Shown here: positions 23,003-31,640 of the stretch, one piece after another | How positions within the stretch are numbered: position 1 is the stretch's first letter | Layout of the letters: each line of letters starts with the position of its first letter | Origin: LMUY01 sp965199005 | GTDB taxonomy: Bacteria; Pseudomonadota; Alphaproteobacteria; Acetobacterales; Acetobacteraceae | DNA: 64,000 bases | NCBI GenBank assembly: GCA_965199005.1 | Contig: CBDAQK010000006.1 | Span: 1,364,001 to 1,428,000 of the forward strand | Direction of reading: 5' to 3' | Made by a program: the position numbers and the translations under genes | Notes under the pieces: generated by a model | What the model saw: only the letters and a program-made list of their open reading frames with translations | The model's database searches: none | What the model was told of the DNA's origin: nothing

Positions 23003-24754
23003 CTACCGCGACAGCACCTCGAACACATCGCCATCCACCCGCAGCGCCTCGATATGCGCCCGGTGCCAAAGCGCGTAGAACAGCAGCGACCACGCCGCAA
23101 AACCCTCACGCCGGCCGGCGGCGTTGCGGAAGAGGGCGACCACACGGTCCGGATCGGCGATTTCCGCGACACCGGGCTGCGCCGCCACCACCGGGCCCAG
23201 CCGCGCGCCTTGCCCGGCGATCCAGGCGCCGATGGGCACGGTAAAACCCTGCTTGGGCGCGAAGGGCCGTGCCTGGGGGCAATGCTGTTCCAGCCAGCGG
23301 CGCAATAGCCATTTGCCGCGGCCTTGCTGGACCTTCAGCGCATCCGGCAGGCAAAATGCCGCTTCCGCCACCCCCACGTCGAGGAAGGGCGTGCGGCCTT
23401 CCACGCCGTGCGCCATCAGGCAGCGATCCAGCTTCAGCAACAAATCGTGCGGCAGCCAATCCGTCATGTCCGTGGCCTGCGCCACCTGCAGCCGGCTGCG
23501 TCCGCCGCTGTTGCAACTCGCCTCGGCCGCGGCGATGCCGTCGCGCCACCCCGGCGGCTGCAACCGCAAGATGCCGAGCTTGTCGAAGGTGCCGCGGGTG
23601 CGCATGCTGCGGCCACCACGCCACCAGGGCCGCATCGCACTGCGGTAACGGCCATAGCCGCCGAAGATTTCGTCACCCCCCTCGCCCGACAGGACCACCT
23701 TCACATCCTGCCGCGCCCGCTGCGCCAGGAACCAGGTGGGGATGATGGCGTAATCGGCCGCCGGGTCATCCATGGCGGCAACGATGCGCGGCAGCGACGC
23801 CCAAACCATCGCCTCCGTCACCTCGATCGCCTCGTGCCGCGCATTGACCGAGCGGGCCAGCGTGGCGGCGAACGCGCGCTCATCCGCCGCACCCGGCACG
23901 TCGAAGCCGGCGGTATAGGCCAGCACCGGCTCGGTGTTCAGCCGCGCCATCAGGGCCAGGATGGTGGCGCTGTCCACGCCACTGGAGAGGAACATCCCAT
24001 AGGGCACGTCGCTGCGCTGGTGCAGGTCGACCGATTCCTCCAGCGCGGCATCCAGACGGACCAAGGCGGCCGCTTCGTCGATCTCCTCCGGCGGCCCGCT
24101 GGGGAGTGCGGGCAGCCGGCTGCGGTCGATGATATGCCCGTCCACGATCCGCAGCGTCTCGCCAGGCAGCACACGCGTGACACCGGGAAAGATCGTGTCG
24201 GACCCCGTAGTGAACTGCATCTGCAGCAATTCGTCCCGCCCGGCAGGGCGGACGGCGCGCCGCGCCAAACCGGCAGCCAACAACGCCTGCGGTTCGGACG
24301 CGAAGGCGAGACCGGCGGGAAGGCTCGTAGTGTACAGCGGCTTGATGCCGAACCGGTCCCGGCTCAGGGTCAGGCTGCGGGTGGCGCGGTCGTGGATGGC
24401 GATGGCGTACATGCCGCGCAACGGGTCGGCATAGGCGGCGCCGTGTTGCCGCCAGAGGTGCAAGGGCGGCTCGCAATCGCTGCTCGTCGCCAGTGGCAGG
24501 CCCGGCGACAATTCGCGGTAGTTGTAAATCTCGCCATTGGCAACCAGCGTCGCGGCGCCCGCAAAGAAGGGTTGCTCCCCGGTTTGCAGGTCGATGATCG
24601 CCAGCCGCGTCTGCACCAGGGCGGTGCGGCCGACCGCGCTGTGCCCCTCCCCATCCGGCCCGCGATGCGCCAGCGCCGTCGCAAGCGCGGCCACCACGGT
24701 GGACGAGGGCGGCGGAGCACCCGGCTCCATCGCTATGCCGGCGATGCCGCACAT
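23003..24754 (-). CDS. asnB: asparagine synthetase, glutamine-hydrolysing (AsnB type)
   Basis: 583 residues starting MCGIAGI, so Cys2 is the glutaminase nucleophile. Domain 1 (about 1-210) is a class II glutamine amidotransferase (ALAHRGPDGEG, ANGEIYNYREL, LSRDRFGIKPLY). Domain 2 carries the ATP pyrophosphatase motif as SSGVDS, the first Gly of the usual SGGxDS replaced by Ser, and GEGGDEIFGGYGRY. It makes asparagine from aspartate, glutamine and ATP, or amidates another acid in polysaccharide or peptide pathways. The start abuts the preceding glycosyltransferase stop with no gap (TAG-ATG). The link to two glycosyltransferases suggests a surface-glycan locus, which is inference. Confidence 0.9.
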   Translation of the reverse strand: MCGIAGIAMEPGAPPPSSTVVAALATALAHRGPDGEGHSAVGRTALVQTRLAIIDLQTGEQPFFAGAATLVANGEIYNYRELSPGLPLATSSDCEPPLHLWRQHGAAYADPLRGMYAIAIHDRATRSLTLSRDRFGIKPLYTTSLPAGLAFASEPQALLAAGLARRAVRPAGRDELLQMQFTTGSDTIFPGVTRVLPGETLRIVDGHIIDRSRLPALPSGPPEEIDEAAALVRLDAALEESVDLHQRSDVPYGMFLSSGVDSATILALMARLNTEPVLAYTAGFDVPGAADERAFAATLARSVNARHEAIEVTEAMVWASLPRIVAAMDDPAADYAIIPTWFLAQRARQDVKVVLSGEGGDEIFGGYGRYRSAMRPWWRGGRSMRTRGTFDKLGILRLQPPGWRDGIAAAEASCNSGGRSRLQVAQATDMTDWLPHDLLLKLDRCLMAHGVEGRTPFLDVGVAEAAFCLPDALKVQQGRGKWLLRRWLEQHCPQARPFAPKQGFTVPIGAWIAGQGARLGPVVAAQPGVAEIADPDRVVALFRNAAGRREGFAAWSLLFYALWHRAHIEALRVDGDVFEVLSR

Positions 24755-25768
24755 CTAAGGCTTCTCCACGGTGGACAGAAATCCGCGCCATTGGCCGAGT
24801 ACGGCGGTCTCTGCGAAGTCCGCCAGATAGCGCGCCCGCCCTGCCCGGGCCAGGCCCGCAGCGAAACCCGGGCTGGCGAGCACCAGGCCGAGGGACGTGG
24901 CCAGTGCCTCCACATCCTCGATGGGAACCAGGAGGCCGTCCTCGCCGGGCCGGATCAGTTCCTTCGGCCCATCCGCGGCGGCGGCGACGACCGGCCGTTC
25001 CGCGGCGAAGGCTTCGACTACCACGTTGCCGAGCGCCTCTTCCCGCGAAGGGCACGCCAGCGCGTCGCACCCCGCCAGCAGCGACGCACCATCCTGCCGC
25101 CAGCCAGGAAATAGCACGCGGCCGGCAACACCGCATTGCCGGGCGAGCGACTCCAATGCGTCCCGCTCTGGCCCCTCGCCGGCGATGATCCCATACACGC
25201 CCGGCAAGGCCGCCAGGGCGCGGATCAGCACGTCGAACGCCTTGTTGCGGTGCAGCCGGCCCAGCGCCAACACCAAAGGACGGCCAGCGGGCACACCCAG
25301 GCGCTCCGGCATGGCGCCATGCAGATCCGGGGCGAAATTGGGCAGGTAATGCGTGCGGCTGGACGGCCATCCCTGGGCCACGATCCAGCGCGCCAGGGTT
25401 TTGGTATTGCCGATCAGATGGTCGCATCTGCGGTAGTATTTAAGGTCGTAGTAGCCGCCGAACCGCCCCGCCAACACCCACTCCCCGGCCGGGGTAAACC
25501 GGGCAGCGCGGCTCATCCAGGCGACGACGACCCGGGGTGCGAAGCCGCGCAACGCCGCCGTCACACGGGGCCGGGTCTGCAGGTCGAGCAGACCGCCGAA
25601 GGGGAGTTGCACCGGGTCGAGTATGGCGAGCCGGGCGGCGCGGCCAGGATCGGCCCGGATCAGCGGCAACACCGCATCCCCCGCCCTCTGCTGGGCCAAG
25701 GTCAGCCGCTCGAAAAACAGCTCCGCCCCCCCATTCGGCGCGCCAGCCATGACATGCGCCACCCTCAC
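24755..25768 (-). CDS. glycosyltransferase family 4 (GT-B)
   Basis: 337 residues starting GTG (VRVAHVMAGAPNGGAELFFERL), overlapping the stop of the upstream GT9 gene by four bases. The N-terminal acceptor half has the GGAE loop, and the C-terminal donor half has PLVLALGRLHRNKAFDVLIRALA, EGPERDALESLA, VLFPGWRQD and the EX7E-type segment CPSREEALGNVVVEAFA, all typical of family 4. It transfers a sugar from a nucleotide or lipid donor to a glycan acceptor on the cytoplasmic face. Sits in the middle of a GT9-GT4-asnB string transcribed leftward. A longer open frame upstream only shadows the GT9 gene. Confidence 0.88.
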   Translation of the reverse strand: MRVAHVMAGAPNGGAELFFERLTLAQQRAGDAVLPLIRADPGRAARLAILDPVQLPFGGLLDLQTRPRVTAALRGFAPRVVVAWMSRAARFTPAGEWVLAGRFGGYYDLKYYRRCDHLIGNTKTLARWIVAQGWPSSRTHYLPNFAPDLHGAMPERLGVPAGRPLVLALGRLHRNKAFDVLIRALAALPGVYGIIAGEGPERDALESLARQCGVAGRVLFPGWRQDGASLLAGCDALACPSREEALGNVVVEAFAAERPVVAAAADGPKELIRPGEDGLLVPIEDVEALATSLGLVLASPGFAAGLARAGRARYLADFAETAVLGQWRGFLSTVEKP

Positions 25769-26661
25769 AGCATGTCCCTGGCGCGAGTCAGCACCGACGC
25801 CACCGGCAATGCCTCGATCGGGGTGCGGCCTGGCGGGCCTGGGGCGACGATGGCAACGGCACAGCGGCCAGCAGGCGCGTACTCGCTGGCCGGTGTAGGG
25901 CCGAACAGGCCCATCGTTGGGGTGCCCGCGGCCGCCGCCAAATGCATCAGGCCGGAATCGTTGCCGACAAAAAGCCGGCACCGCGCCAGGCACGCAGCCG
26001 CCTCGGCCAGGGTCAACCCGCCAACCAGATCGATCGCGTCCGGGAGCGCCGCCAAGACGGGCGCCGCCATCGCCCGCTCCGCCGCACCTGGCCCGGCGAA
26101 CACCGCGGCGCGGGCGCCCGGCAGGTCGCGCTGCAGGGCCTGGAACAGCGCGACGAACCGCTCGGCCGGCCACATTTTGCCGGACCAATTGGCGGTCGGG
26201 CCCAACGCGATCACCGGCCCGCCCGGCGGCAGCAGCGTTTGCGCCCGCGCATGGTCCGCCGGGGCCGACCAGGTGACGGGCAGCGGCGGCTCCGCCAGCC
26301 CGAGCGTGCCGGCCAGATGGGTCAACCGGTGCCCCGGCCGCCGGCCGCCCCGCATGATGGCGCGCCGCCGGGCTGGGATGAGCAAGGTGAGCGCAGACCC
26401 CCGCAGATCGACCGCAAGGTCCCACAGCGTGGTCACGGTCTGCGTCCACAACGTCAGCCAGTGACGGTCGAAGCGGCGCTTGTCGACCACCAGGGTGCGG
26501 TCACGGTTGGGCATGCGGTCGAACACACCCTCGGCCACTGGCCCGCACGCCACGGTGAACCTGGCATCCGGATGCACCCGCAAAAGGTGGTCGACCAGCC
26601 CGGTCGACAGGACCGCGTCGCCAATCCGCGTCGCGGTGATGAACAGGATGCGCACCGGCAT
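25765..26661 (-). CDS. glycosyltransferase family 9 (heptosyltransferase-like)
   Basis: 298 residues. Begins MPVRILFITATRIGDAVLSTGL, the usual heptosyltransferase start, and has the C-terminal nucleotide-sugar site GPTANWSGKMWP...FAGPGAAERAMAAP...FVGNDSGLMHLAAAAGTPTMGLFGPT. Family 9 enzymes add heptose or related sugars to lipopolysaccharide core in the cytoplasm. Shorter than WaaC/WaaF, so the exact sugar is uncertain. First gene of the GT9-GT4-asnB unit; divergent from the ygfZ-like gene with 72 bases between. Confidence 0.85.
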   Translation of the reverse strand: MPVRILFITATRIGDAVLSTGLVDHLLRVHPDARFTVACGPVAEGVFDRMPNRDRTLVVDKRRFDRHWLTLWTQTVTTLWDLAVDLRGSALTLLIPARRRAIMRGGRRPGHRLTHLAGTLGLAEPPLPVTWSAPADHARAQTLLPPGGPVIALGPTANWSGKMWPAERFVALFQALQRDLPGARAAVFAGPGAAERAMAAPVLAALPDAIDLVGGLTLAEAAACLARCRLFVGNDSGLMHLAAAAGTPTMGLFGPTPASEYAPAGRCAVAIVAPGPPGRTPIEALPVASVLTRARDML

Positions 26662-26733
26662 TTGTTACAGCCCGCCCAGAATGCTGGAAAGGTCCGGCTT
26701 GTTTCGGCCGACGTTACGGGCCAAGTCGAGGGC

Positions 26734-27537
26734 ATGCCGCAGATCGCCCATCTCCCGAATCGATCCGTCTTGTCCGTCACCGGTGACGACCGGGTGAGCT
26801 ATTTGCAAGGGCTGGTGTCCAACGACGTGGCGCAGGCGGCGCCTGGCCGCGCCGTCTGGTCGGCGCTGCTGACGCCGCAGGGCAAATGGCTGGCGGATTT
26901 CTTTATCTTCGCCGAATGCGACCGGCTGCTGCTGGACGTCGAGGCGGCCCAACAGGCCGATTTGGCCCGGCGGCTGACCCGGTTCCGCTTGCGCGCCAAG
27001 GTCGCAGTCGAACCCGATCCGCTCCAGGTGTACGCAGCATGGGACGGCGCCCCGGACATCCCCGGCTTGACCGCCCCTGATCCCCGGCTGCCCGAGGCGG
27101 GCTGGCGCGTGCTGGGAAACGGGATCGCCACCACCGCAGAGGCCGGCGACTATGACCGGCACCGCCTGCGCCTCGGCCTGCCGGATGGAAGCCGCGACAT
27201 GGAGACGGAAAAATCCGTGCTGCTGGAGGCGGGGTTTGACGAACTCGGCGGCGTATCGTGGACCAAGGGCTGTTACATGGGGCAGGAACTGACCGCCCGC
27301 ACCAAGTATCGCGGCCTGCTGAAGCGGCGCCTGGTGCCGGTCTCCGCCGGGCAACCCCTGCCAGCGCCAGGCACGCCAGTGACCAAGGACGGCGTCGAAA
27401 TCGGCACCTTGCGCTCCAGCAACGGGGAGCTGGGCCTGGCCTTGCTGCGGCTGGATGCGTTGGACGGGGCGGTCGAGTGCGGCATCGCCTTGACGGTGCA
27501 TACGCCGGACTGGATGCAGTTCGTATTGAAACCCTGA
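26734..27537 (+). CDS. ygfZ: folate-binding protein YgfZ/IBA57-like
   Basis: 267 residues. The diagnostic KGCYMGQE motif is present in GVSWTKGCYMGQELTARTKYRG, and the N-terminal LSVTGDDRVSYLQGLVSNDV is typical. YgfZ uses tetrahydrofolate and helps assemble or repair certain Fe-S clusters, for example in MiaB. The ATG at 26734 (GAGG site) matches the family start; a longer frame upstream only shadows the opposite-strand GT9 gene. It stands alone between divergent GT9 and the AI-2E-family gene. Confidence 0.88.
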   Translation: MPQIAHLPNRSVLSVTGDDRVSYLQGLVSNDVAQAAPGRAVWSALLTPQGKWLADFFIFAECDRLLLDVEAAQQADLARRLTRFRLRAKVAVEPDPLQVYAAWDGAPDIPGLTAPDPRLPEAGWRVLGNGIATTAEAGDYDRHRLRLGLPDGSRDMETEKSVLLEAGFDELGGVSWTKGCYMGQELTARTKYRGLLKRRLVPVSAGQPLPAPGTPVTKDGVEIGTLRSSNGELGLALLRLDALDGAVECGIALTVHTPDWMQFVLKP

Positions 27538-27626
27538 TCTCTGCATGACATGGGTAACATCCGGGGGGAACTCTTCTGTAAAAAAGGCGTCGTCGTGACC
27601 ACCCACCCAGTGCAAGAGGACGCCTG

Positions 27627-28718
27627 ATGGACCTGATTATTCCCGATCATCCGGTGGCGCCAGCATCCACCCGGCCGCAGCGAATCGCGATCGGCGCCCT
27701 CTCCCTCGCCGTGGTGGCGCTGGGCCTCTACACGCTGTGGAATTTCCTGAGTGCGCTGGTTTGGGCCGGGATTTTCTGTATCGCCCTGGGTCCGCTCTAC
27801 GAGCGCGCCGCCGCCCGGTTTGGCACGGGGAAGCACAACGTCCTCCTGCCCGCGGCCTTCACCTTGGCCGTGGCACTCGTGTTCATCCTGCCCCTGGGGG
27901 CGATCGGCCTAGAGGTCGCCCAGGAGGCCCATACCGCCTCCGACTGGGCCCGGGGCGTGGAGCGGAACGGCATCCCCGAGCCCGATCTGCTGCACCGTCT
28001 GCCATTCGGCCAAGCGCAGGTGGATGACTGGTGGAAGGAAAACCTGGCCGATCCGGGAGGTGCCAGGGACCTGGTTCAGCGCGTCAGCCGGGGGCGCGTC
28101 AGCGACATGAGCCGCGAGATCGGCCGCCAAGTCGTCCGCCGGTTGACGCTATTCACCTTTACGCTGCTGATCCTGTTTTTCCTGTTCAAGGAGCGGCAGC
28201 GGCTCGCGGAACAATTCCGTATCGCCAGCGGGCGTGCCTTCGGTTCGGATGGCGCGCGGATCGGCCGCCAGATCATCGCCTCGGTTCACGGCACCGTAGA
28301 CGGCCTGGTTCTGGTGGGAATCGGGGAGGGGTTCGTGCTGGGGATCGTCTACGGCATTGCGGGCGTGCCGCATGCGACGATATTCGGCGTGTTGACCGCT
28401 GTCGCCGCCATGATCCCGTTCGCCGCACCGGTGATATTCGGGCTCGCCGCCTTGCTGCTGATCGCCCAAGGCTCGCTCGCTTGGGGCATTGCGGTGATTT
28501 GCATTGGCTTTGCGATCACCTTGTCCGCCGACCATTTCGTGCGGCCGGTGCTGATCGGCGGGGCGACGGAGTTGCCGTTCATCTGGGTCCTGCTCGGCAT
28601 CTTGGGCGGGGTGGAGGAATGGGGGCTGCTCGGCCTGTTCCTCGGCCCGGCGATCATGGCGGTGCTGATCATGCTCTGGCGGGAATGGGCCTGCGGAAAG
28701 CGAGGCGTGGCGGCTTGA
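27627..28718 (+). CDS. AI-2E/PerM-family transporter
   Basis: 363 residues with about seven to eight hydrophobic helices in the PerM/YhhT/TqsA pattern: a paired N-terminal helix block (IGALSLAVVALGLYTLWNFLSALVWAGIFCIAL), a soluble central segment (residues about 100-170), then the conserved C-terminal half with VHGTVDGLVLVGIGEGFVLGIVYGIAGVPHA, ALLLIAQGSLAWGI, DHFVRPVLIGGATELPFIWVLLGILGGVEEWGLLGLFLGPAIMA. Members export small molecules or act as Na+/H+ antiporters, so the substrate cannot be assigned. The stop overlaps the following monooxygenase start by four bases (TTGA). Confidence 0.88.
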   Translation: MDLIIPDHPVAPASTRPQRIAIGALSLAVVALGLYTLWNFLSALVWAGIFCIALGPLYERAAARFGTGKHNVLLPAAFTLAVALVFILPLGAIGLEVAQEAHTASDWARGVERNGIPEPDLLHRLPFGQAQVDDWWKENLADPGGARDLVQRVSRGRVSDMSREIGRQVVRRLTLFTFTLLILFFLFKERQRLAEQFRIASGRAFGSDGARIGRQIIASVHGTVDGLVLVGIGEGFVLGIVYGIAGVPHATIFGVLTAVAAMIPFAAPVIFGLAALLLIAQGSLAWGIAVICIGFAITLSADHFVRPVLIGGATELPFIWVLLGILGGVEEWGLLGLFLGPAIMAVLIMLWREWACGKRGVAA

Positions 28719-30055
28719 CGCGGGAAATCCGCCTCAACGCCTTCGACATGGCATGCGTGGGCCACATCCAACAGGGGATGTGGACCCATCCACGCGACCG
28801 TTCGGCCGAGTATGACACGCTCGCGGCTTGGACGAGGCTTGCGCAAACGCTGGAACGCGGTTTGTTCGACGGGCTGTTCCTGGCGGACGTGCTCGGCGTC
28901 TACGACGTATATGGCGGCACGCCGGATGCAGCGCTTCGGGACGCGGTTCAGGTCCCGCTGCTCGATCCGCTGATGCTGGTTCCCGCGATGGCGGCGATCA
29001 CCGGGCATCTTGGCTTTGGCGTCACGGTCAACCTCGCGTACGAACAGCCCTTCACCTTTGCCCGCCGCATGTCGACCCTGGACCAGCTGACTGGGGGACG
29101 CATCGGGTGGAACATCGTCACCGGGTATCTGGATAGCGCTGCCCGGGCGATGGGTTTCACGGCGCAAATGGCGCATGACGACCGGTATGACCTCGCCGAG
29201 GACTTCATGTCGGCGGTCTACGCGCTGTGGGAGCAGAGCTGGGATGACGGCGCGGTGCAGCGCCAGCCAGGGCTGTTCACCGACCCGGCAAAGGTGCGCC
29301 GGGTGCAGCATCAGGGCGGGCAATACCGGCTCGACGCCATGGCATTGGTCGCACCCACACCGCAGCGCACGCCGGTGCTCTACCAGGCGGGCAGCAGCGA
29401 CCGCGGGCGGGCATTCGCCGGGCGCCATGCCGAGTGCGTGTTCGTCAACGGCGGCAGCAAGGCCGCGGTACGGCAGTTGGTGACCGATCTTCGCGCCCGT
29501 GCGGCGCCTCGGCCCTTGCGGGTGTTCGTCGGCGCCACGCCCGTGCTGGGCCGCACCACGGCAGAGGCGCAGGCGCTGCTGGCGGAGTACCGGGCCCATA
29601 GCAGTACCGAGGGCGCCCTCGCCCATGCCAGCGCCTCGCTGGGGATCGATTTCGCCCGCTACGACTGGGACGAGCCCGTGGACGCGTCGCCCACCGACGC
29701 CATCCGCTCCAACGTCGAGTCCATGACCCGGCAGATGGGCGCCGGTTGGACCAAGCGGATGCTGGCCGCCCGGTTCATCCTCGGCAGCCGCCAGCCGCCG
29801 ATCGTGGGCAGCGCGCCCGAGGTCGCCGATGCGTTGCAATCCTGGGTGGAAGAGGCCGATGTCGACGGGTTCAACCTGTCCCGCACCGTGGCGCCGGAGT
29901 GTTGGGACGCGGTGGTGGATTTGCTGGTGCCGGAACTGCAAAACCGCGGCGCTTATAAGACCGCCTATACGCCGGGCACGTACCGCGAGAAACTCTTCGG
30001 TGCCGGGCCGCGGTTGGCGCCCCCACACCCTGCCGGATGTCTCCGCGCCGGCTAG
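28715..30055 (+). CDS. flavin-dependent monooxygenase, NtaA/SnaA/DszA (bacterial luciferase-like) family
   Basis: 446 residues from a TTG overlapping the previous stop (TTGA). The start REIRLNAFDMACVGHIQQGMWTHPRD is the family beginning. LDQLTGGRIGWNIVTGYLDSAARAMG and TPVLYQAGSSDRGRAFAGRHAECVF are signature blocks of the nitrilotriacetate/DBT-sulfone monooxygenase group. These two-component enzymes oxidise substrates with FMNH2 supplied by a separate reductase. No reductase gene is adjacent. The frame stays open far upstream, but only as a shadow of the transporter gene. The C-terminal 10-15 residues are Pro-rich and atypical. Substrate unknown. Confidence 0.88.
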   Translation: MTREIRLNAFDMACVGHIQQGMWTHPRDRSAEYDTLAAWTRLAQTLERGLFDGLFLADVLGVYDVYGGTPDAALRDAVQVPLLDPLMLVPAMAAITGHLGFGVTVNLAYEQPFTFARRMSTLDQLTGGRIGWNIVTGYLDSAARAMGFTAQMAHDDRYDLAEDFMSAVYALWEQSWDDGAVQRQPGLFTDPAKVRRVQHQGGQYRLDAMALVAPTPQRTPVLYQAGSSDRGRAFAGRHAECVFVNGGSKAAVRQLVTDLRARAAPRPLRVFVGATPVLGRTTAEAQALLAEYRAHSSTEGALAHASASLGIDFARYDWDEPVDASPTDAIRSNVESMTRQMGAGWTKRMLAARFILGSRQPPIVGSAPEVADALQSWVEEADVDGFNLSRTVAPECWDAVVDLLVPELQNRGAYKTAYTPGTYREKLFGAGPRLAPPHPAGCLRAG

Positions 30056-30216
30056 CCTTGTTGCACAGAGGTTTCGACGGACTGACACGGTGGACGTGCG
30101 TCCTGCCACCACTTTCGACCGGTGACGGACGGTCACTGCTCGTCGACACAGACATTCAGCGAGGCGCTCAGCCGACGCTTCACGTAGCCGTATCGCGCTT
30201 GTGCGATGCGAGCTAC

Positions 30217-30687
30217 CTAACGCGCGGTCGATATCTCGAGCTTCATTCCGACATGGCTGGGTTTGAAGCCAAGCGAGACGTAGAAGCGGGCCGCATCCAC
30301 CCGGGACGTGTTGGTGGTGAGCTGCACCAGCCGGCATTGCTTCGCCCGGCAGCGCTCGATGGCGTCAATCATCATCCGCCGGCCAATCCCCGAACGGCGC
30401 AGATCCCTGGCGACACGCACCGATTCAATCTGCCCCCGCCAGCCACCGCCATAGGACAGGCCGGGCAGGAAGGACAATTGCAGACACCCGACGACACGCC
30501 CCTCCCGCTCGGCAACCAGGAGCATGTCATTCGGACTGGCCTCGATCGCCTCGAACGCGGCCAGGTAGCCCGGGTCGATTGTGTCAGCCACGGTTTCCCG
30601 TGCCGCCCCAAGGACATCGTCTGCCAGCAGCGCCACGACCGCGGGGAGGTCGCTGCGCAGTCCCCGGCGCATCTTCACATCGGCCAT
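30217..30687 (-). CDS. GNAT-family N-acetyltransferase
   Basis: 156 residues. The acetyl-CoA binding motif A is IESVRVARDLRRSGIGRRMMIDAIERCRAKQC, with R-R-S-G-I-G matching Q/RxxGxG/A, followed by LVQLTTNTSRVDAARFYVSLGFKPSHVGMK, the usual beta-strand and C-terminal pattern of small-molecule or amino-acid GNATs. It acts in the cytoplasm, acetylating an amine substrate that cannot be identified. The ATG lies 13 bases inside the end of the MBL-fold gene, so the MFS-MBL-GNAT genes form one overlapping leftward operon. Confidence 0.88.
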   Translation of the reverse strand: MADVKMRRGLRSDLPAVVALLADDVLGAARETVADTIDPGYLAAFEAIEASPNDMLLVAEREGRVVGCLQLSFLPGLSYGGGWRGQIESVRVARDLRRSGIGRRMMIDAIERCRAKQCRLVQLTTNTSRVDAARFYVSLGFKPSHVGMKLEISTAR

Positions 30688-31640
30688 CGCGTCGGCTCCG
30701 TCGCGGCGCGCGCCCAGCCGGACGGCGGCGGGTTGAAGGGCGCCGCTGCCACCAGACGCCCATCCTGCCAGAACGCGGCGCGGGATCGCAGCATTTCTGC
30801 CAGCAACGGCGCGACCAGATCGGCTGGAGTCGTGCGGAACACCGTTTCCGCATAGGCCACGAACCACGGACTGGCGAGCAGAAACGGCGCCACGCTGGCG
30901 TCGTCCATTCCGTTCTCCACCATCAGATCATAGGCGAACACCCGCTTGGCACCATGCCACGCCATCCGCTCCGGCTGATGCCGCCAGCCTTCCAGCCGCC
31001 GGGCTGCAGTGTCGATGGCAGAAGCCGGGTCGGTCGTGACAGGACCGTGGCCGGACCACGCCCGCACTGCGCCCAATTCAGCCAGGCGGCGCGTGGTCGC
31101 CTCCGCCGCATCCAGCATGTCCGGGCGCGTGGCGTCGACCCAGCCGAGATCGTCGCTGTGCACGGCATCGCCGGTCACCAGCAGACCGTGCTCCGGCGCA
31201 TGCAGGCTGATATGGCCCACCGTATGGCCAGGCGTGTCCACGACGACCCATCGCGTCAGGCCGGTATCGACGCGATCTCCCGCTTGCATCGCCCAATCCA
31301 CCCGGTAGGGCTCCACCGGCTGATGCAGATAGCGGGCGCGGCACGCCTCCGGGTCACGCGCGTTGACCATCGCGGCCTCGATCCGGTGGGTGGCGACGGG
31401 GATGCCGAACCGCGCGGCCATCGCGTGGTTGGCGCCGGCATGGTCGCAGTCGAAATGCGTATTGACCAGCAGCGACAAACGCTCCGGCGGGACGTCTTGT
31501 GCGTGCAACCAGGCCAACAACGCCGGCACATCCGAGCCGAACCCGCCATCGACCAAGACGGGCCGGGGACCATGAAGCAACACGGCGTTGGCGCTGGGGA
31601 AGGCGCGGTGGAAGAATCCGACCAACCTATCCGTGGTCAC
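30675..31640 (-). CDS. MBL-fold metallo-hydrolase
   Basis: 321 residues from a GTG that overlaps the MFS stop (GTGA). Metallo-beta-lactamase fold motifs: NTHFDCDHAGANHAMAARFG (HxDxDH version of the metal motif), VVVDTPGHTVGHISLHAP, VTGDAVHSDDLGW and WSGHGPVT. The extra C-terminal helical domain of about 100 residues is as in glyoxalase-II/lactonase-like members. It probably hydrolyses a small ester, thioester or lactone; the substrate is unknown. The coupling with a permease and an acetyltransferase suggests a small catabolic or detoxifying unit. Confidence 0.85.
   Translation of the reverse strand: MTTDRLVGFFHRAFPSANAVLLHGPRPVLVDGGFGSDVPALLAWLHAQDVPPERLSLLVNTHFDCDHAGANHAMAARFGIPVATHRIEAAMVNARDPEACRARYLHQPVEPYRVDWAMQAGDRVDTGLTRWVVVDTPGHTVGHISLHAPEHGLLVTGDAVHSDDLGWVDATRPDMLDAAEATTRRLAELGAVRAWSGHGPVTTDPASAIDTAARRLEGWRHQPERMAWHGAKRVFAYDLMVENGMDDASVAPFLLASPWFVAYAETVFRTTPADLVAPLLAEMLRSRAAFWQDGRLVAAAPFNPPPSGWARAATEPTRWPM

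Noticed and set aside
23324..25114. 596-residue plus-strand frame opposite asnB and GT4
   Set aside because: Shadow frame; asnB and GT4 have complete family motifs on the minus strand.
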